Of a DNA stretch of 64,000 nt, positions 24,966-33,998 are shown one piece after another. Where the stretch lies: positions 620,001-684,000 of the forward strand of contig CBDFFO010000003.1 in the NCBI GenBank assembly GCA_965246805.1. The letters are read 5' to 3'. The stretch's first letter is position 1. The number at the start of each line of letters is the position of its first letter. The notes beneath the pieces were generated by a model. It was not told where the DNA came from. It searched no databases and saw nothing but the letters and a program-made list of their open reading frames with translations. The position numbers and the translations under genes are program-made. The stretch is from Schlegelella_A sp965246805 (lineage in GTDB: Bacteria > Pseudomonadota > Gammaproteobacteria > Burkholderiales > Burkholderiaceae_C).

Positions 24966-26648
24966 ATGAACGAGACCCACGACGCGCTCATCATGGGCGG
25001 CGGCCTCGCCGGCCTTACGCTCGCCCTGCAGCTGAAAGCGCGTTGCGCCGATCTGCGCATCGCGCTCGTCGAGCGCCGCACGCACCCGGTGCCCGAAGCG
25101 GCGCACAAGGTCGGCGAGTCGTCGGTCGAGATTGGCGCGCATTACCTCGCCGAGGTCCTCGGTCTCAAAGACCATCTCGAGACCCGGCAGCTGAAAAAGT
25201 TCGGCTTCCGCTTCTTCTTCTCCGAAGGCCGGCGCGACATCGACCAGGTGACCGAGATCGGGGCCAGCCGCCCGCTCGCCGCCACCAGCTACCAGATCGA
25301 TCGCGGCATCTTCGAGAATTTCCTTGCCGAAGAGGCGCAGCGACGCGGCATCGCGTTCATCGACGGCGCGCGGGTTCGCACGATCACCCTGGCCGACAAG
25401 GCGGTCGCGAACGGCGTGCACCGCATCACCGGTTCGCGCGACGACGGCGCCCCGTTCGAGTGGCGCGCCCGCTGGCTCGTCGACGCCGCCGGCCGTGCCG
25501 GCCTGCTGAAGAAGAAGCTCGGTTTGGCGCGCCCCAACGCGCACGACTGCAACGCCGTGTGGTTCCGCATCAGCGACCGCATCACGCTCGACGACTGGAC
25601 CGACAACGCCACCTGGCGCGCGAGCTGCAACCCGCCGGCCCGCTGGCTCTCGACCAATCACCTCGTCGGCGCCGGCTACTGGGTGTGGTTGATCCCGCTC
25701 GCGTCGGGCTCGCACTCAGTGGGCATCGTCGCCGACCCGAGGCTGCACCCGCTCGACCGCATCGACACCTTCGAGAAAGCGATGGACTGGCTCGAAATCT
25801 ACCAGCCTCGTCTCTTTGACGAGCTCGACGGCAAACGCCGCTTGCTGCAAGACTTCGCGTTCTTCAAGCGCTTCTCGTACGGCTGCGGCACCGTGTTCTC
25901 GGCCGACCGCTGGGCGCTCACCGGCGAGGCTGGGCTCTTCCTCGACCCCTTCTATTCACCCGGCAGCGACTTCATCGGCATCGGCAACACCTTCATCACC
26001 GAACTCGTCGCGCGCGACCGCGCGGGCCAGTCGATCGGCGCGCACGCGCAGGTGTTCGACCAGATCTACCACTCGTTCTACGAGAGCACGCTCGCGCTCT
26101 ACACCGACCAGTACCCGATCTTCGGCGACGCCGAAGTGCTGCCGGTGAAGGTGCTCTGGGACTACACCTATTACTGGGGCGTGCTGTCGCAGTTCTTCTT
26201 CCAGGAGCGCCTGACCGATCTCGCCGCGTTCGCCGCGCTGCGCGATGAGCTCGCGCATTGCCAGCAGTTGAACGTGGCGATGCAGGCGTTCCTGCGCGAA
26301 TGGTCGGTGCGAAGCGAGAAGCGCAATCCGGCCGTGATGCTCGACCAGGCCGCGCTGCCGTGGTTCGCGCGCCTGAACGCGAGCCTGCACGACACGCACG
26401 ACGACGCGTCGTTTCGCTGGCGCATCCGCCAAGCCACCGCGCAGCTGCGTGCATTGGCAGCCTTGATCCTTGAGCAGGCCCGCCGCGATCATCACGGGCT
26501 CGAAGCAACTGCGCTTCAGATGTTGCTCGATGCGACCTCGATGAGAGTGCTCGACAGCGGCCTCAAGTTGGAAGATCGGCCGATGCTTTTTGCGCCGCTG
26601 CCCGCCGTGCGTTCATCCGCTTCACGCCACGTGTCTGTCGAGGCTTAG
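24966..26648 (+). CDS. FAD-dependent oxidoreductase, tryptophan-halogenase-like
   Basis: A 560-residue flavoprotein. The dinucleotide-binding start is ALIMGGGLAGLTLALQLK; the family motif GES appears in AHKVGESSVEIG. The halogenase signature WxWxIP is present as GYWVWLIPL (about residue 240), and LFLDPFYSPGSDFIGIGN matches the late FAD/active-site segment. Members halogenate or hydroxylate aromatic groups; in aryl polyene and flexirubin-type clusters they modify the aryl head. I could not align the catalytic Lys of true halogenases with confidence, so halogenase versus hydroxylase is open. Last gene of the ketosynthase block. Confidence 0.82.
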   Translation: MNETHDALIMGGGLAGLTLALQLKARCADLRIALVERRTHPVPEAAHKVGESSVEIGAHYLAEVLGLKDHLETRQLKKFGFRFFFSEGRRDIDQVTEIGASRPLAATSYQIDRGIFENFLAEEAQRRGIAFIDGARVRTITLADKAVANGVHRITGSRDDGAPFEWRARWLVDAAGRAGLLKKKLGLARPNAHDCNAVWFRISDRITLDDWTDNATWRASCNPPARWLSTNHLVGAGYWVWLIPLASGSHSVGIVADPRLHPLDRIDTFEKAMDWLEIYQPRLFDELDGKRRLLQDFAFFKRFSYGCGTVFSADRWALTGEAGLFLDPFYSPGSDFIGIGNTFITELVARDRAGQSIGAHAQVFDQIYHSFYESTLALYTDQYPIFGDAEVLPVKVLWDYTYYWGVLSQFFFQERLTDLAAFAALRDELAHCQQLNVAMQAFLREWSVRSEKRNPAVMLDQAALPWFARLNASLHDTHDDASFRWRIRQATAQLRALAALILEQARRDHHGLEATALQMLLDATSMRVLDSGLKLEDRPMLFAPLPAVRSSASRHVSVEA

Positions 26649-26770
26649 GGTTGACCTGTTCATTCGGCACGCCGAATGCCAAGTGCCACTGACCCGGCGT
26701 GCCTTGACTGCCCCGGGAGGTTGACGGATACCGTCAATCCACAACAACTTCGACATTGGAGCTTTCGACC

Positions 26771-27157
26771 ATGAGCATCTTCGGCGACATCATCAGCAAG
26801 ATTTTTCCCTCTTCGCATCCGGCGGCGACCCAGCCCCAGATCGTGGCGGCCGGGTCTGCCGCAACACCGGCCGCCGCGCCGAAGGCAGCCGATGCGCCGC
26901 CCGTCGACGTGGAACAGATCCTCACCGCCAAGGCCGCTCAAAGTAGCCAGCCCTTGAACTGGCAGACCTCGATCGTCGACCTGATGAAGCTTTTGGGCAT
27001 GGATAGCAGCATGACGGCGCGCAAGACACTGGCCGGCGAACTGCATTTCACTGGCGACACCAACGATTCGGCAACCATGAACGTGTGGCTCATCAAGCAA
27101 GTTATGGCTCAGCTCGCCGCGAACGGTGGCAAGGTGCCCGCTTCGTTGATGCACTGA
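26771..27157 (+). CDS. DUF3597 domain protein
   Basis: A 128-residue protein beginning MSIFGDIISKIFPSSHPAA. A low-complexity Ala/Pro linker (about 18-48) leads to the conserved DUF3597 domain: VDVEQILTAKAAQSSQPLNW, then SIVDLMKLLGMDSSMTARKTLAGEL, ending NVWLIKQVMAQLAANGGKVP. The residues after LNW resemble a small helical domain related to LysM-adjacent proteins; function is unknown. A hairpin (27176-27197) follows the stop. Confidence 0.85.
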   Translation: MSIFGDIISKIFPSSHPAATQPQIVAAGSAATPAAAPKAADAPPVDVEQILTAKAAQSSQPLNWQTSIVDLMKLLGMDSSMTARKTLAGELHFTGDTNDSATMNVWLIKQVMAQLAANGGKVPASLMH

Positions 27158-27175
27158 GTCAAAGGGTCCCGAGAT

Positions 27176-27197
27176 GCGAACGGCGCCTGCCGTTCGC
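27176..27197. terminator. bidirectional terminator-like hairpin
   Basis: GCGAACGGC and GCCGTTCGC form a perfect 9-base stem around a GCCT loop. It lies between the convergent DUF3597 (plus) and tspO (minus) genes, just before the tspO stop, so it could end transcripts from both sides. There is no strong T-run, so the call rests on stem and position. Confidence 0.5.
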
Positions 27198-27198
27198 G

Positions 27199-27717
27199 TT
27201 ATCGGTTCTTGTTCCAGATCGCGGCCGTCAGCACGGTTGCGAAGCAAACCCACACCACCAGCGGCGCACTCGCCGCGGCGGCCGGCTTGTCGATCTTGCG
27301 AGCCTCATGGACGTAGGTCGTGCCCGCCAGCGCCAGAGCGCCCGCAGCCACGGTGCTCACAGGCAGGTTGCGCCCGCCGAAAAAGAGGCGGCTCCAACCG
27401 CCGATGCCGATGACGTTGCCGGCCAGCAGGCCCAGCGCCCGGGTGCGCAGCGCCGACGCGGGCCGACGCAAGAGCCGGTAGGCGGCGTAGGCCAGTCCCG
27501 TCTCGATGCCGAGCCACGCCAGCGGGAAAGCGATATCGGGCGGCTTGATCGCGGGCTGCCGCAACAGGCGGTACCACGCGAACACTTTCGGGTGGTCGGG
27601 GCTCGGCGTGGTTGATCGGCTGATCGCATACGGAACGAGGTACGCCGTGGCGGCGATCGCCGCAGACACGAGCGGCGTGAAGCCTTCGTCTGTTCCTTCC
27701 AGTCTTGCGTCTTGCAT
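27199..27717 (-). CDS. tspO: TspO/MBR family membrane protein
   Basis: A 172-residue protein with five predicted membrane helices. Family landmarks: FAWYRLLRQPAIKPPDIAFP (the WY..L.KP...PP motif), WLGIETGLAYAAYRLL, IGGWSRLFFGGRN (normally N..WS.LFFG.R) and a final VVWVCFATVLTAAIWNKN. TspO proteins bind tetrapyrroles and sterol-like ligands and respond to oxygen or stress in proteobacteria. The Asn preceding WS is replaced by Gly here. Convergent with DUF3597. Confidence 0.82.
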   Translation of the reverse strand: MQDARLEGTDEGFTPLVSAAIAATAYLVPYAISRSTTPSPDHPKVFAWYRLLRQPAIKPPDIAFPLAWLGIETGLAYAAYRLLRRPASALRTRALGLLAGNVIGIGGWSRLFFGGRNLPVSTVAAGALALAGTTYVHEARKIDKPAAAASAPLVVWVCFATVLTAAIWNKNR

Positions 27718-27842
27718 GGGCTGCCTTTGTCCATTTGGTCACGACGCGCCTCCTCAGCATTCGGCGGGCCTTGCCGAGAACGAGACAGACGCCACCGGCG
27801 ACAGCCGTCGGGGCGCGCGTTCCCAACTCAAAGGCGATTCAA

Positions 27843-29825
27843 ATGCTCCGTTCCGGCCCGTTGCTCTCGCGCGTCCCGTCGTCGGTTCATTGGAGGAAAG
27901 GCATGGCGGCATCGATCGCCGGCGGCCTTGCGCTCCTGGTCGCGGGTTGCGGTGGGGGCAGCACCTCGAGCATCGTGGGCGAAGCGGCGCCGACCCTGCA
28001 ACCCGCATCGACGACGCTCGCCGGCACCGTCGCGGTCGGCGCGCCGATGGTGAACGCCGTCGTCACGCTGAAAGATGCGCACGGCACGACCGTGACCGGC
28101 AGCGTCGCGGCCGACGGCAGCTACACCGGCCTCTCGCTCGACGGCCTCACCGCGCCGTACAGCCTGCAGGCGTGCGGCCTCGTCGACGGCAACTACGCGT
28201 GCTTCTACAGCGTGGTCGCGCAGGGCGGCACCGCCAACGTCACCCCGCTCACCAACGCGACCGTCGCGCTCGCGCTCGGCAGCGATCCAGGCAGCATGTT
28301 CTCGGCCACCAACGCGGTCAGCCCGCCGAGTGCCGCCGACCTCGCAACACAGGTCAGCAAACTGAAATCGGCCCTCGGCGACACCTTGAGCGCCGCCGGT
28401 GTCGGCAGTGCCGATTTCGCGACCAGCCCCTTCAGCGCCGACCGCACCGGCATGGACAAGGTGCTCGACGCGGTGAAGATCAGCACCGGCACCGACGGCG
28501 GCACCGCGAAGACCTTCGTGCAGGTCGAAGGCAAGATCGGCTCGGGCAACGCCTACCTCGACAAGGACGCCGGCTCGGGCACGCTCAGCGCGGGCACCGG
28601 CCTCGACGTCGACCTGCGCGGCATCAGCCACGTCTTCAACGACGGCCTGAGCCACGCCATCTCGGCGACCGACGAGGCCACCTGCGTCTCGCGCATGACG
28701 AGCGCCGACATCTTCGACAACGCCTTCATCCTCAACATGGGCGAAGGCGTGGTGGTCGACAAGGCCCACGGCCCGGCGATGATCTGCGGCTTCGCCGCGA
28801 TGCAGGGCCTGCTCGGCGGCGTGTTCGCGAACCCGGTGCTGAAGGACTGCGATTTCACCACCGACCCGGCCAACAAGGTCTGCGTCGCCGGCTTCAACAT
28901 CGTGCGCGGCGAGAACGTGTTCGAAGGCGCCGAGCTCGCGGTGGTGCTGCGCACGGTCGGCAGCACCACGGCCGCGTGGAAACTGCTCGGCCGCGAGTCA
29001 CCGTACGACATTCACGTGGGCGCCGCGGTGCAGCGCTCGGTGCGTGTCGACGTGCCGGCCGACGACGCCCGAGCCGCGCCCGACTTCACGCGTGCACTGC
29101 AGTTCGACATCACCGGCAGCGACGGCAGCAACCCGATCGCGATCCGCAAGGCCAAGGTCTACCAGCACACGCTCGACGGCACCGGCTGGGAGCCGAACCC
29201 GATGGTCACGCTCTCGCTCTCCGATGCGTGCATCTCGGCGCTGCGAACCCACGAGACCGCGCGCCTCACGATCGACATCGGCAACAACCCGCCGTGCGGC
29301 TCGAGCTGGCTTGCGCTCGGCTATCAGTCGGACCCGAACGCCGCGGCCCTCGGCGACGCGCTGATCGACAACTTCTACAAGCGCGGCCGCAAGGTGCGGA
29401 TCGATCTGTTCACCAACCTCGGCGGCACCGGCACGCCGGTGGCCTCGCTGGTGCGCCGGGTCGAAGGCGTGCCGCCGAAGGCCGCCGCGCTGGCTTCGTT
29501 CTCGTGGTTGCAGCTCGATGCCCCCACGCGCGCCGCGCTGGCGGGTTTCGACGGCTCGACCGGCAGCTTCACGGCCAGCTGGGTCGCGAACCCGAACGTG
29601 TCGGCCAACGACATCACGTTCTGCCTCGCCGGCGACTGCCAGGGCGCTTCGCTCGGCGGCAAGACCGATGTCGTGCTCGGCCATCGGAGCCAGCAGATCA
29701 CGCTCGACCGCCGGCCGGCCAACGCCGCGGCGTTCAAGCAGATCAGCCTGTACGGCCGTGACCACGACCAGGTCGGCGTGTCGAACAATTACTACAGCTG
29801 CGGCGGCGCGGCGAGCTGCTACTGA
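27843..29825 (+). CDS. large secreted lipoprotein of unknown function
   Basis: About 660 residues. A lipoprotein signal ends in LVAGCGGGSTSS, so the Cys should be lipidated. An Ig-like/carboxypeptidase-regulatory fold follows (TTLAGTVAVGAPMVNAVVTL and AADGSYTGLSL), and then a long region of Gly, Asp and Ser-rich beta sequence with paired cysteines. The ATG at 27843 supplies the positively charged n-region (HWRKG). An ATG at 27903 has a textbook GGAGG six bases upstream but would leave a signal with no charge. No family recognised beyond the N-terminal module. A strong terminator follows. Confidence 0.75.
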   Translation: MLRSGPLLSRVPSSVHWRKGMAASIAGGLALLVAGCGGGSTSSIVGEAAPTLQPASTTLAGTVAVGAPMVNAVVTLKDAHGTTVTGSVAADGSYTGLSLDGLTAPYSLQACGLVDGNYACFYSVVAQGGTANVTPLTNATVALALGSDPGSMFSATNAVSPPSAADLATQVSKLKSALGDTLSAAGVGSADFATSPFSADRTGMDKVLDAVKISTGTDGGTAKTFVQVEGKIGSGNAYLDKDAGSGTLSAGTGLDVDLRGISHVFNDGLSHAISATDEATCVSRMTSADIFDNAFILNMGEGVVVDKAHGPAMICGFAAMQGLLGGVFANPVLKDCDFTTDPANKVCVAGFNIVRGENVFEGAELAVVLRTVGSTTAAWKLLGRESPYDIHVGAAVQRSVRVDVPADDARAAPDFTRALQFDITGSDGSNPIAIRKAKVYQHTLDGTGWEPNPMVTLSLSDACISALRTHETARLTIDIGNNPPCGSSWLALGYQSDPNAAALGDALIDNFYKRGRKVRIDLFTNLGGTGTPVASLVRRVEGVPPKAAALASFSWLQLDAPTRAALAGFDGSTGSFTASWVANPNVSANDITFCLAGDCQGASLGGKTDVVLGHRSQQITLDRRPANAAAFKQISLYGRDHDQVGVSNNYYSCGGAASCY

Positions 29826-29858
29826 GCGCGCGCGGTTTCGGTTGATCGTGTGACGAAA

Positions 29859-29895
29859 GCCGTCGAGGTTCGAGCCTCGACGGCCTTCTGCTTTC
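29859..29895 (+). terminator. rho-independent terminator-like hairpin
   Basis: GCCGTCGAGG (29859-29868) pairs perfectly with CCTCGACGGC (29875-29884) around a six-base loop, followed by the pyrimidine-rich CTTCTGCTTT. It lies 33 bases after the lipoprotein stop. The convergent amine oxidase gene ends at 29944, so it may serve both directions, but the T-rich tail favours the plus strand. Confidence 0.65.
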
Positions 29896-29943
29896 GTCTG
29901 CACCGACCGCGCGCTTTTCGGAATGTTCAAGCCCCGTGGCCGG

Positions 29944-31608
29944 TCAGGCGCGAGCCGCTTGCGCTGCCGCGCGGCAGCCGTGATACAGCGCCTCTTCGAA
30001 CACCGAGTACGCCGACAGATCGCTGTGCGCGTAATGAACGCGGCGTTGCGGCTCGGCGAGCGCGCGCAACGCCGCGCTGCTGCGCTGGCCGGGCGACGGC
30101 ACCGCCATCGCGTGGCCGTAGCGCATCAGATCGATGCGGCGCAGCTTGCCGCGCAAGTCGCGGTGCGCGACCGACAGGTCGTCGATCACGCTCGTGGCCC
30201 AGTGCTGCCACGGCTCGCCGAGCAAGCGCTGGCGGGCCGCGCGTGACTGCGCCGCGTTGTCGCCGCCGAGCGCCCAGTAGGCGGTGAGCACGGTCGGGCC
30301 GGCGTGTGGCAAGGTCGATTGGTGCATGGCGTCGACGTAGCCGAGCGCGTCGCTTTGATAGATGACGTTGTCCCACGAAGGCGGCGCGCCGGGCACGTCG
30401 GCGAGCGGCGCGTCGATGTGCAGGTTCGCGACGAGCCACGGCACGTGGCTCTGTCGGGCCGCCGCTTCCGCCAACGCGGCCGGCGGGGCTGCGATCAAGC
30501 GCGCCGCGATGAAGAGCGGCACGGCGAGCACGACTTGCGGTGCGGTCCAGCGCTCGATGCGACGCTCGGCCGCGTTCCACAGGTCGACGCCGACCTCGTG
30601 CCTCGATTCCTCGACGCGCAGCGCGACCAGGCCGGTGTGCAGCCGCGCACCGAGCGGCGCGGCCATGCGCGCACTGAGGTGGCCATTGCCTTCGGGCCAG
30701 GTGAGCAAGGCGTCATGGGTGTCGTCTCCGGGATCGCCACGCATGCTGCCGTTATCGAGCGGTGCGCGAAAGCCGTGACGGCTCGCGAAGTAGTGCAGGC
30801 CGGCCCATGCCGAGACCTGGCCCGAGCCGGCGCCATAGTCGTCCCGGCAGCAGTAGTCGAGGTACCAGCGCAACGCGGGCGCGACCAGCCCTTGCGCATC
30901 GAGCCACGCGCTGAAGGTGGAGCGATCGAGCGCGTCGAGCGCATCGGTGCCGGCGGCGCGCGCGGTCGGCATCGTGAACGCGGCGTAACCCTGCCACTTC
31001 TCGACCGCGCGTTCGAAGCGGCGGTATTGCGCCCGCGTGTCGGCACGTTCGGCCGCGGGCAATGCATCGAGCGGCGGCAGGAGGCCGTCGCGCCAATGGC
31101 CATCGATGAAAAGCCGCTCTTGCGGGCTCGCGCAGAGATCGCGCTCGTCGTACACCGCGCGACCGTGCTCGAGGCGACGCAGGCCGAGCGATTCGAGCAG
31201 CTCGATGACCTCGTGCGCGTCGTCACCCGGCACCGGAAGGTAGTGCGCACCGAGCGGGCAGCCGATGCCGGCGATCGAGTGGCCACGCGCGTTGCCCCCC
31301 GCCGCGTCTTCGAGATCGAACACGTGCACATCGTCGATGCCGCGTTGCGCGAGCGTTCGGGCCGCGCCGAGCCCGGCGATGCCGGCGCCGACGACGATGA
31401 CGCCGCAGCGATGCGCGGAAGCGGCCGTCGGCCACGCACCCGACTTCGAGGCGATGCCGAGCTCGCGCAGGCGATGTCCTCGTTCGGCGTTCGCGCCGAC
31501 CCAGCCGCCCTGCAGTGCCGGGTCGGGCGCCGGGCCGCAACCCGCGAGCGGCGCGAAGGCGGCCGCCGCGAGCAGGCGGCGGCGCGTCGGGTTCGAGAGG
31601 TCACGCAC
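29944..31608 (-). CDS. exported flavin amine oxidase family protein
   Basis: A 554-residue FAD enzyme. The N-terminus MRDLSNPTRRRLLAAAAFAPLAGC combines a twin-arginine-like RRR with a lipobox, so it may be exported folded and lipidated. The FAD site is CGVIVVGAGIAGLGAARTL with a GGNARG loop, followed by amine-oxidase-like MRGDPGDDTHDALLTWPEGNGHLSARM and a C-terminal SAYSVFEEALYHGCRAA. Amine oxidases of this kind act on polyamines or related amines. It lies 59 bases downstream of the membrane spermidine synthase gene, so a polyamine-related substrate is plausible. Confidence 0.85.
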   Translation of the reverse strand: MRDLSNPTRRRLLAAAAFAPLAGCGPAPDPALQGGWVGANAERGHRLRELGIASKSGAWPTAASAHRCGVIVVGAGIAGLGAARTLAQRGIDDVHVFDLEDAAGGNARGHSIAGIGCPLGAHYLPVPGDDAHEVIELLESLGLRRLEHGRAVYDERDLCASPQERLFIDGHWRDGLLPPLDALPAAERADTRAQYRRFERAVEKWQGYAAFTMPTARAAGTDALDALDRSTFSAWLDAQGLVAPALRWYLDYCCRDDYGAGSGQVSAWAGLHYFASRHGFRAPLDNGSMRGDPGDDTHDALLTWPEGNGHLSARMAAPLGARLHTGLVALRVEESRHEVGVDLWNAAERRIERWTAPQVVLAVPLFIAARLIAAPPAALAEAAARQSHVPWLVANLHIDAPLADVPGAPPSWDNVIYQSDALGYVDAMHQSTLPHAGPTVLTAYWALGGDNAAQSRAARQRLLGEPWQHWATSVIDDLSVAHRDLRGKLRRIDLMRYGHAMAVPSPGQRSSAALRALAEPQRRVHYAHSDLSAYSVFEEALYHGCRAAAQAARA

Positions 31609-31667
31609 GTTCAGGTCGCGTCATCGCGCGCCCCACAGGGCTCGACGCGGCAGCGACGAAGCCCCGC

Positions 31668-33218
31668 TCATGGGTGGACCTGTCCCCACTCTTCTTCATA
31701 CGTCTGCACCAGCACCTGGTTCGACAAGCGGTTCACGGGAGCCGGCACGCGCGCCATGTCGAGCGGGAAATTGAACAGCGGCGCGAGGCCGTCGATGCTC
31801 AGGAAGCGCAGGCCCATAGGCAGCGCGGTCGGCATCCGGAACGGTCGATGGCTCGCGATCACGAAGCCCCATTCGCCGAAGCTCGGCACGTGCACGTGGT
31901 ACGGCGTGGTAGCGAGACCGGCCGCTTCGATGGTTCTCGCGATGGTCCAGAAGCTCTTGCGCGCAATGAGCGGCGACGTGGTCTGCACCACCGCGTAGCC
32001 GCTCGCGTTCAGGTGTTGCGCGACGAGCGCGTAGAACGTCAACGTGTAGAGCTTGCCGATCGAGAAATTGGTCGGGTCTGGGAAGTCGATGACGATCACG
32101 TCGAACAGATCGGTGTGTTGTTCGAGCCAGCCGAACGCGTCGGCGTTGACGGTCTCGAGCTTGGGCGAATGCAGCGAGTCGGCATTTAATTGGCGCAGCA
32201 GCGGGTACTCGGCGAACAGATGCGTCATGTGCGGGTCGAGCTCGACCAGCGTGACGCGCTCGACGCCCGCGTACTTCAAAATCTCGCGCACCGCCATGCC
32301 GTCGCCACCGCCCAGCACCAGCACGCGCTTCGGCGCGCCGTGAGCGGCCATCGCCGGGTGCACCAGCGCCTCGTGATAGCGGTACTCGTCACGCGAGTGG
32401 AATTGCAGGTTGCCGTTCAGGAAAAGGCGCACGCCGGCGTTGCTCGCGGTGACGACGACGCGCTGGTACGGGCTCGATTCGCTGAAGATGACGTGATCGG
32501 CATAGAGCCGGTCCTCGGCCCAGGTGGTGACGCGATCGGCGCCGGCGAGCGCGGCGACGAGCGCCGCCACCACCGCGACGCAAGCGGCCGTGTGCGCGGC
32601 CATCGCACGGATCTCGCCGCGAAAGAGCCAGAGCGCCCACGCCGCGACCGCGGCGTTCATCAAGCCGAACACCGCACCGGTGCGGATGAGGCCCAGCTGC
32701 GGCACCAGCAGCAACGGGAACGCGATCGCGACCGCGAGGGCGCCGAGGTAGTCGAACGTCAACACCTGCGAGACCAGCACCTTGAGGCCGCCCGACGCAC
32801 CGCGGCCGAACTGGCGCTTCAGGATTCGCATGACGAGCGGGATCTCGAGGCCGACGAGGATGCCGATCACCAGCACGAGCGCGTAGAGCGCGAACCGGAA
32901 CGACGGTGTCGCGGCCGATTGCAGCGCGAAGAGCGCCGCCGGCATCAACCCCCCGACCAGCCCGACCAGCAATTCGATACGCAGGAAGTGCGCGACCAAC
33001 TGGCGTTCGAAGTAACGCGAGAGCCACGAGCCGACGCCCATCGCGAACAGGTAGGCGCCGATCACGGTCGAGAACTGCAGGATCGAATCGCCGAGCAGGT
33101 AACTCGCGAGCGTGCCAGCGGCCAGTTCGTAGACCAGGCCGCACGCCGCAACCACGAACACCGATGCGAGCAACGCGAGTTCGGCGTGACCGACGGGACG
33201 TTCGTGGGTTGTCTGCAT
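31668..33218 (-). CDS. spermidine synthase-like protein with N-terminal membrane domain
   Basis: A 516-residue protein. The first half has about seven membrane helices (from ELALLASVFVVAACGLVYEL on); the second half is a spermidine-synthase Rossmann domain with KRVLVLGGGDGMAVREILKY, VTLVELDPHMTHLF and DVIVIDFPDPTNFSIGKLYT. This is the COG4262 type, which transfers aminopropyl or makes related products at the membrane. The ATG at 33218 is preferred; one at 33251 is possible. It is followed closely by the amine oxidase. Similar genes in other proteobacteria sit with DUF350, DUF4178 and SPFH genes, which here lie 8 kb away beyond the pilus operon on the same strand. Confidence 0.9.
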   Translation of the reverse strand: MQTTHERPVGHAELALLASVFVVAACGLVYELAAGTLASYLLGDSILQFSTVIGAYLFAMGVGSWLSRYFERQLVAHFLRIELLVGLVGGLMPAALFALQSAATPSFRFALYALVLVIGILVGLEIPLVMRILKRQFGRGASGGLKVLVSQVLTFDYLGALAVAIAFPLLLVPQLGLIRTGAVFGLMNAAVAAWALWLFRGEIRAMAAHTAACVAVVAALVAALAGADRVTTWAEDRLYADHVIFSESSPYQRVVVTASNAGVRLFLNGNLQFHSRDEYRYHEALVHPAMAAHGAPKRVLVLGGGDGMAVREILKYAGVERVTLVELDPHMTHLFAEYPLLRQLNADSLHSPKLETVNADAFGWLEQHTDLFDVIVIDFPDPTNFSIGKLYTLTFYALVAQHLNASGYAVVQTTSPLIARKSFWTIARTIEAAGLATTPYHVHVPSFGEWGFVIASHRPFRMPTALPMGLRFLSIDGLAPLFNFPLDMARVPAPVNRLSNQVLVQTYEEEWGQVHP

Positions 33219-33359
33219 CACGGGCGCTCGATCGTAGTGCCGTCGCGACACCCGCCCGTGCGAATGCCGATTTCGACACGAACGGCCGGCGCCGAATGCT
33301 CGGGAGGGCGCCCCAGAATCGGCCGCAAAGCCCTGCCTTGCGCGGCGGTGACTCGGCCC

Positions 33360-33780
33360 CCGGGCGAGTCGACGACTCGGCCGTCGTGCGGCTCAAGCTG
33401 CACCGCTTGGTCGGAACGGCCGGTTATCGCGCCGAAACGGCGGGCAACAGCGTTGAAGCGCTCGAGGCACTCGGCGCGGCGTTATTCTCGGTGCTCATCA
33501 CCGTCTTCGAGATGCTCGAGATGAGCGGCTTCGAATGGATTGCCAGCGCGAACGGCACCTTTGGAGACCGAAGACCTGCCAATCATCGCGATCACCGGCC
33601 ACGATCACCGGCCACGGCGAAATGCTGTCGCGCGTGCATCAGTACGCAGGGCTCTACGGCCTCTTCAGATAGCCGTGGGACGACCGCGAGATGTTGCGGC
33701 ACATCGTTCTGGCCCTGCTGCGGCGCGAAGTGAGCTCGTTCGCGAGCAAAGCGAGGGCATCGGTGCCGATGCCGCTCTGA
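33360..33780 (+). pseudogene. decayed response-regulator receiver domain
   Basis: Fragments in three frames make one receiver domain: VDDSAVVRLKLHRLVGTAGY, SVEALEALGAALFSVLI, FEMLEMSGFEWIASANGT, then after an extra T near 33560 LETEDLPIIAITGHD, then after a 13-base tandem duplication SRVHQYAGLYGLFR, a TAG stop, and PWDDREMLRHIVLALLRREV to the end at 33780. The phosphoacceptor Asp is replaced by Val (LITVFEM where LITDFEM is expected), and the stop falls at the conserved Lys of the KPW motif. The gene is clearly dead. The rest of 33219-33998 shows nothing further that I can support. Confidence 0.82.
33590..33615 (+). repeat. 13-base tandem duplication
   Basis: GATCACCGGCCAC occurs twice head to tail (33590-33602 and 33603-33615). 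The copy shifts the reading frame by one base within the receiver-domain pseudogene. Removing one copy restores the IAITGH-GEMLSRV continuity, so it is probably a replication-slippage lesion. Confidence 0.9.
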
Positions 33781-33998
33781 CGTGAAGGGGTTCGACGCGG
33801 CTTTGATGGCGCGACGCGTTGAGCGCCGATGTCGGCATCTCGGTCGCGCTGGATGGCGCACTCGTCACGAGGTGTGCATTGCGTCATCCCGCTGGCGCCC
33901 GGATCTGACGAACGGCGGCCCTGTCTCGATGGTCGGCAGCGCTCTTGCGAGGGTGGCCACCCACAATCGGTTCCGTGATCAATCCCAAGTCGCCCGCC

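Noticed and set aside
27903..29825. Alternative lipoprotein start at 27903 with a strong GGAGG
   Set aside because: It would give a signal peptide without a positive charge; the GGAGG also lies in codons of the longer protein, so chance is likely. Kept as an alternative only.
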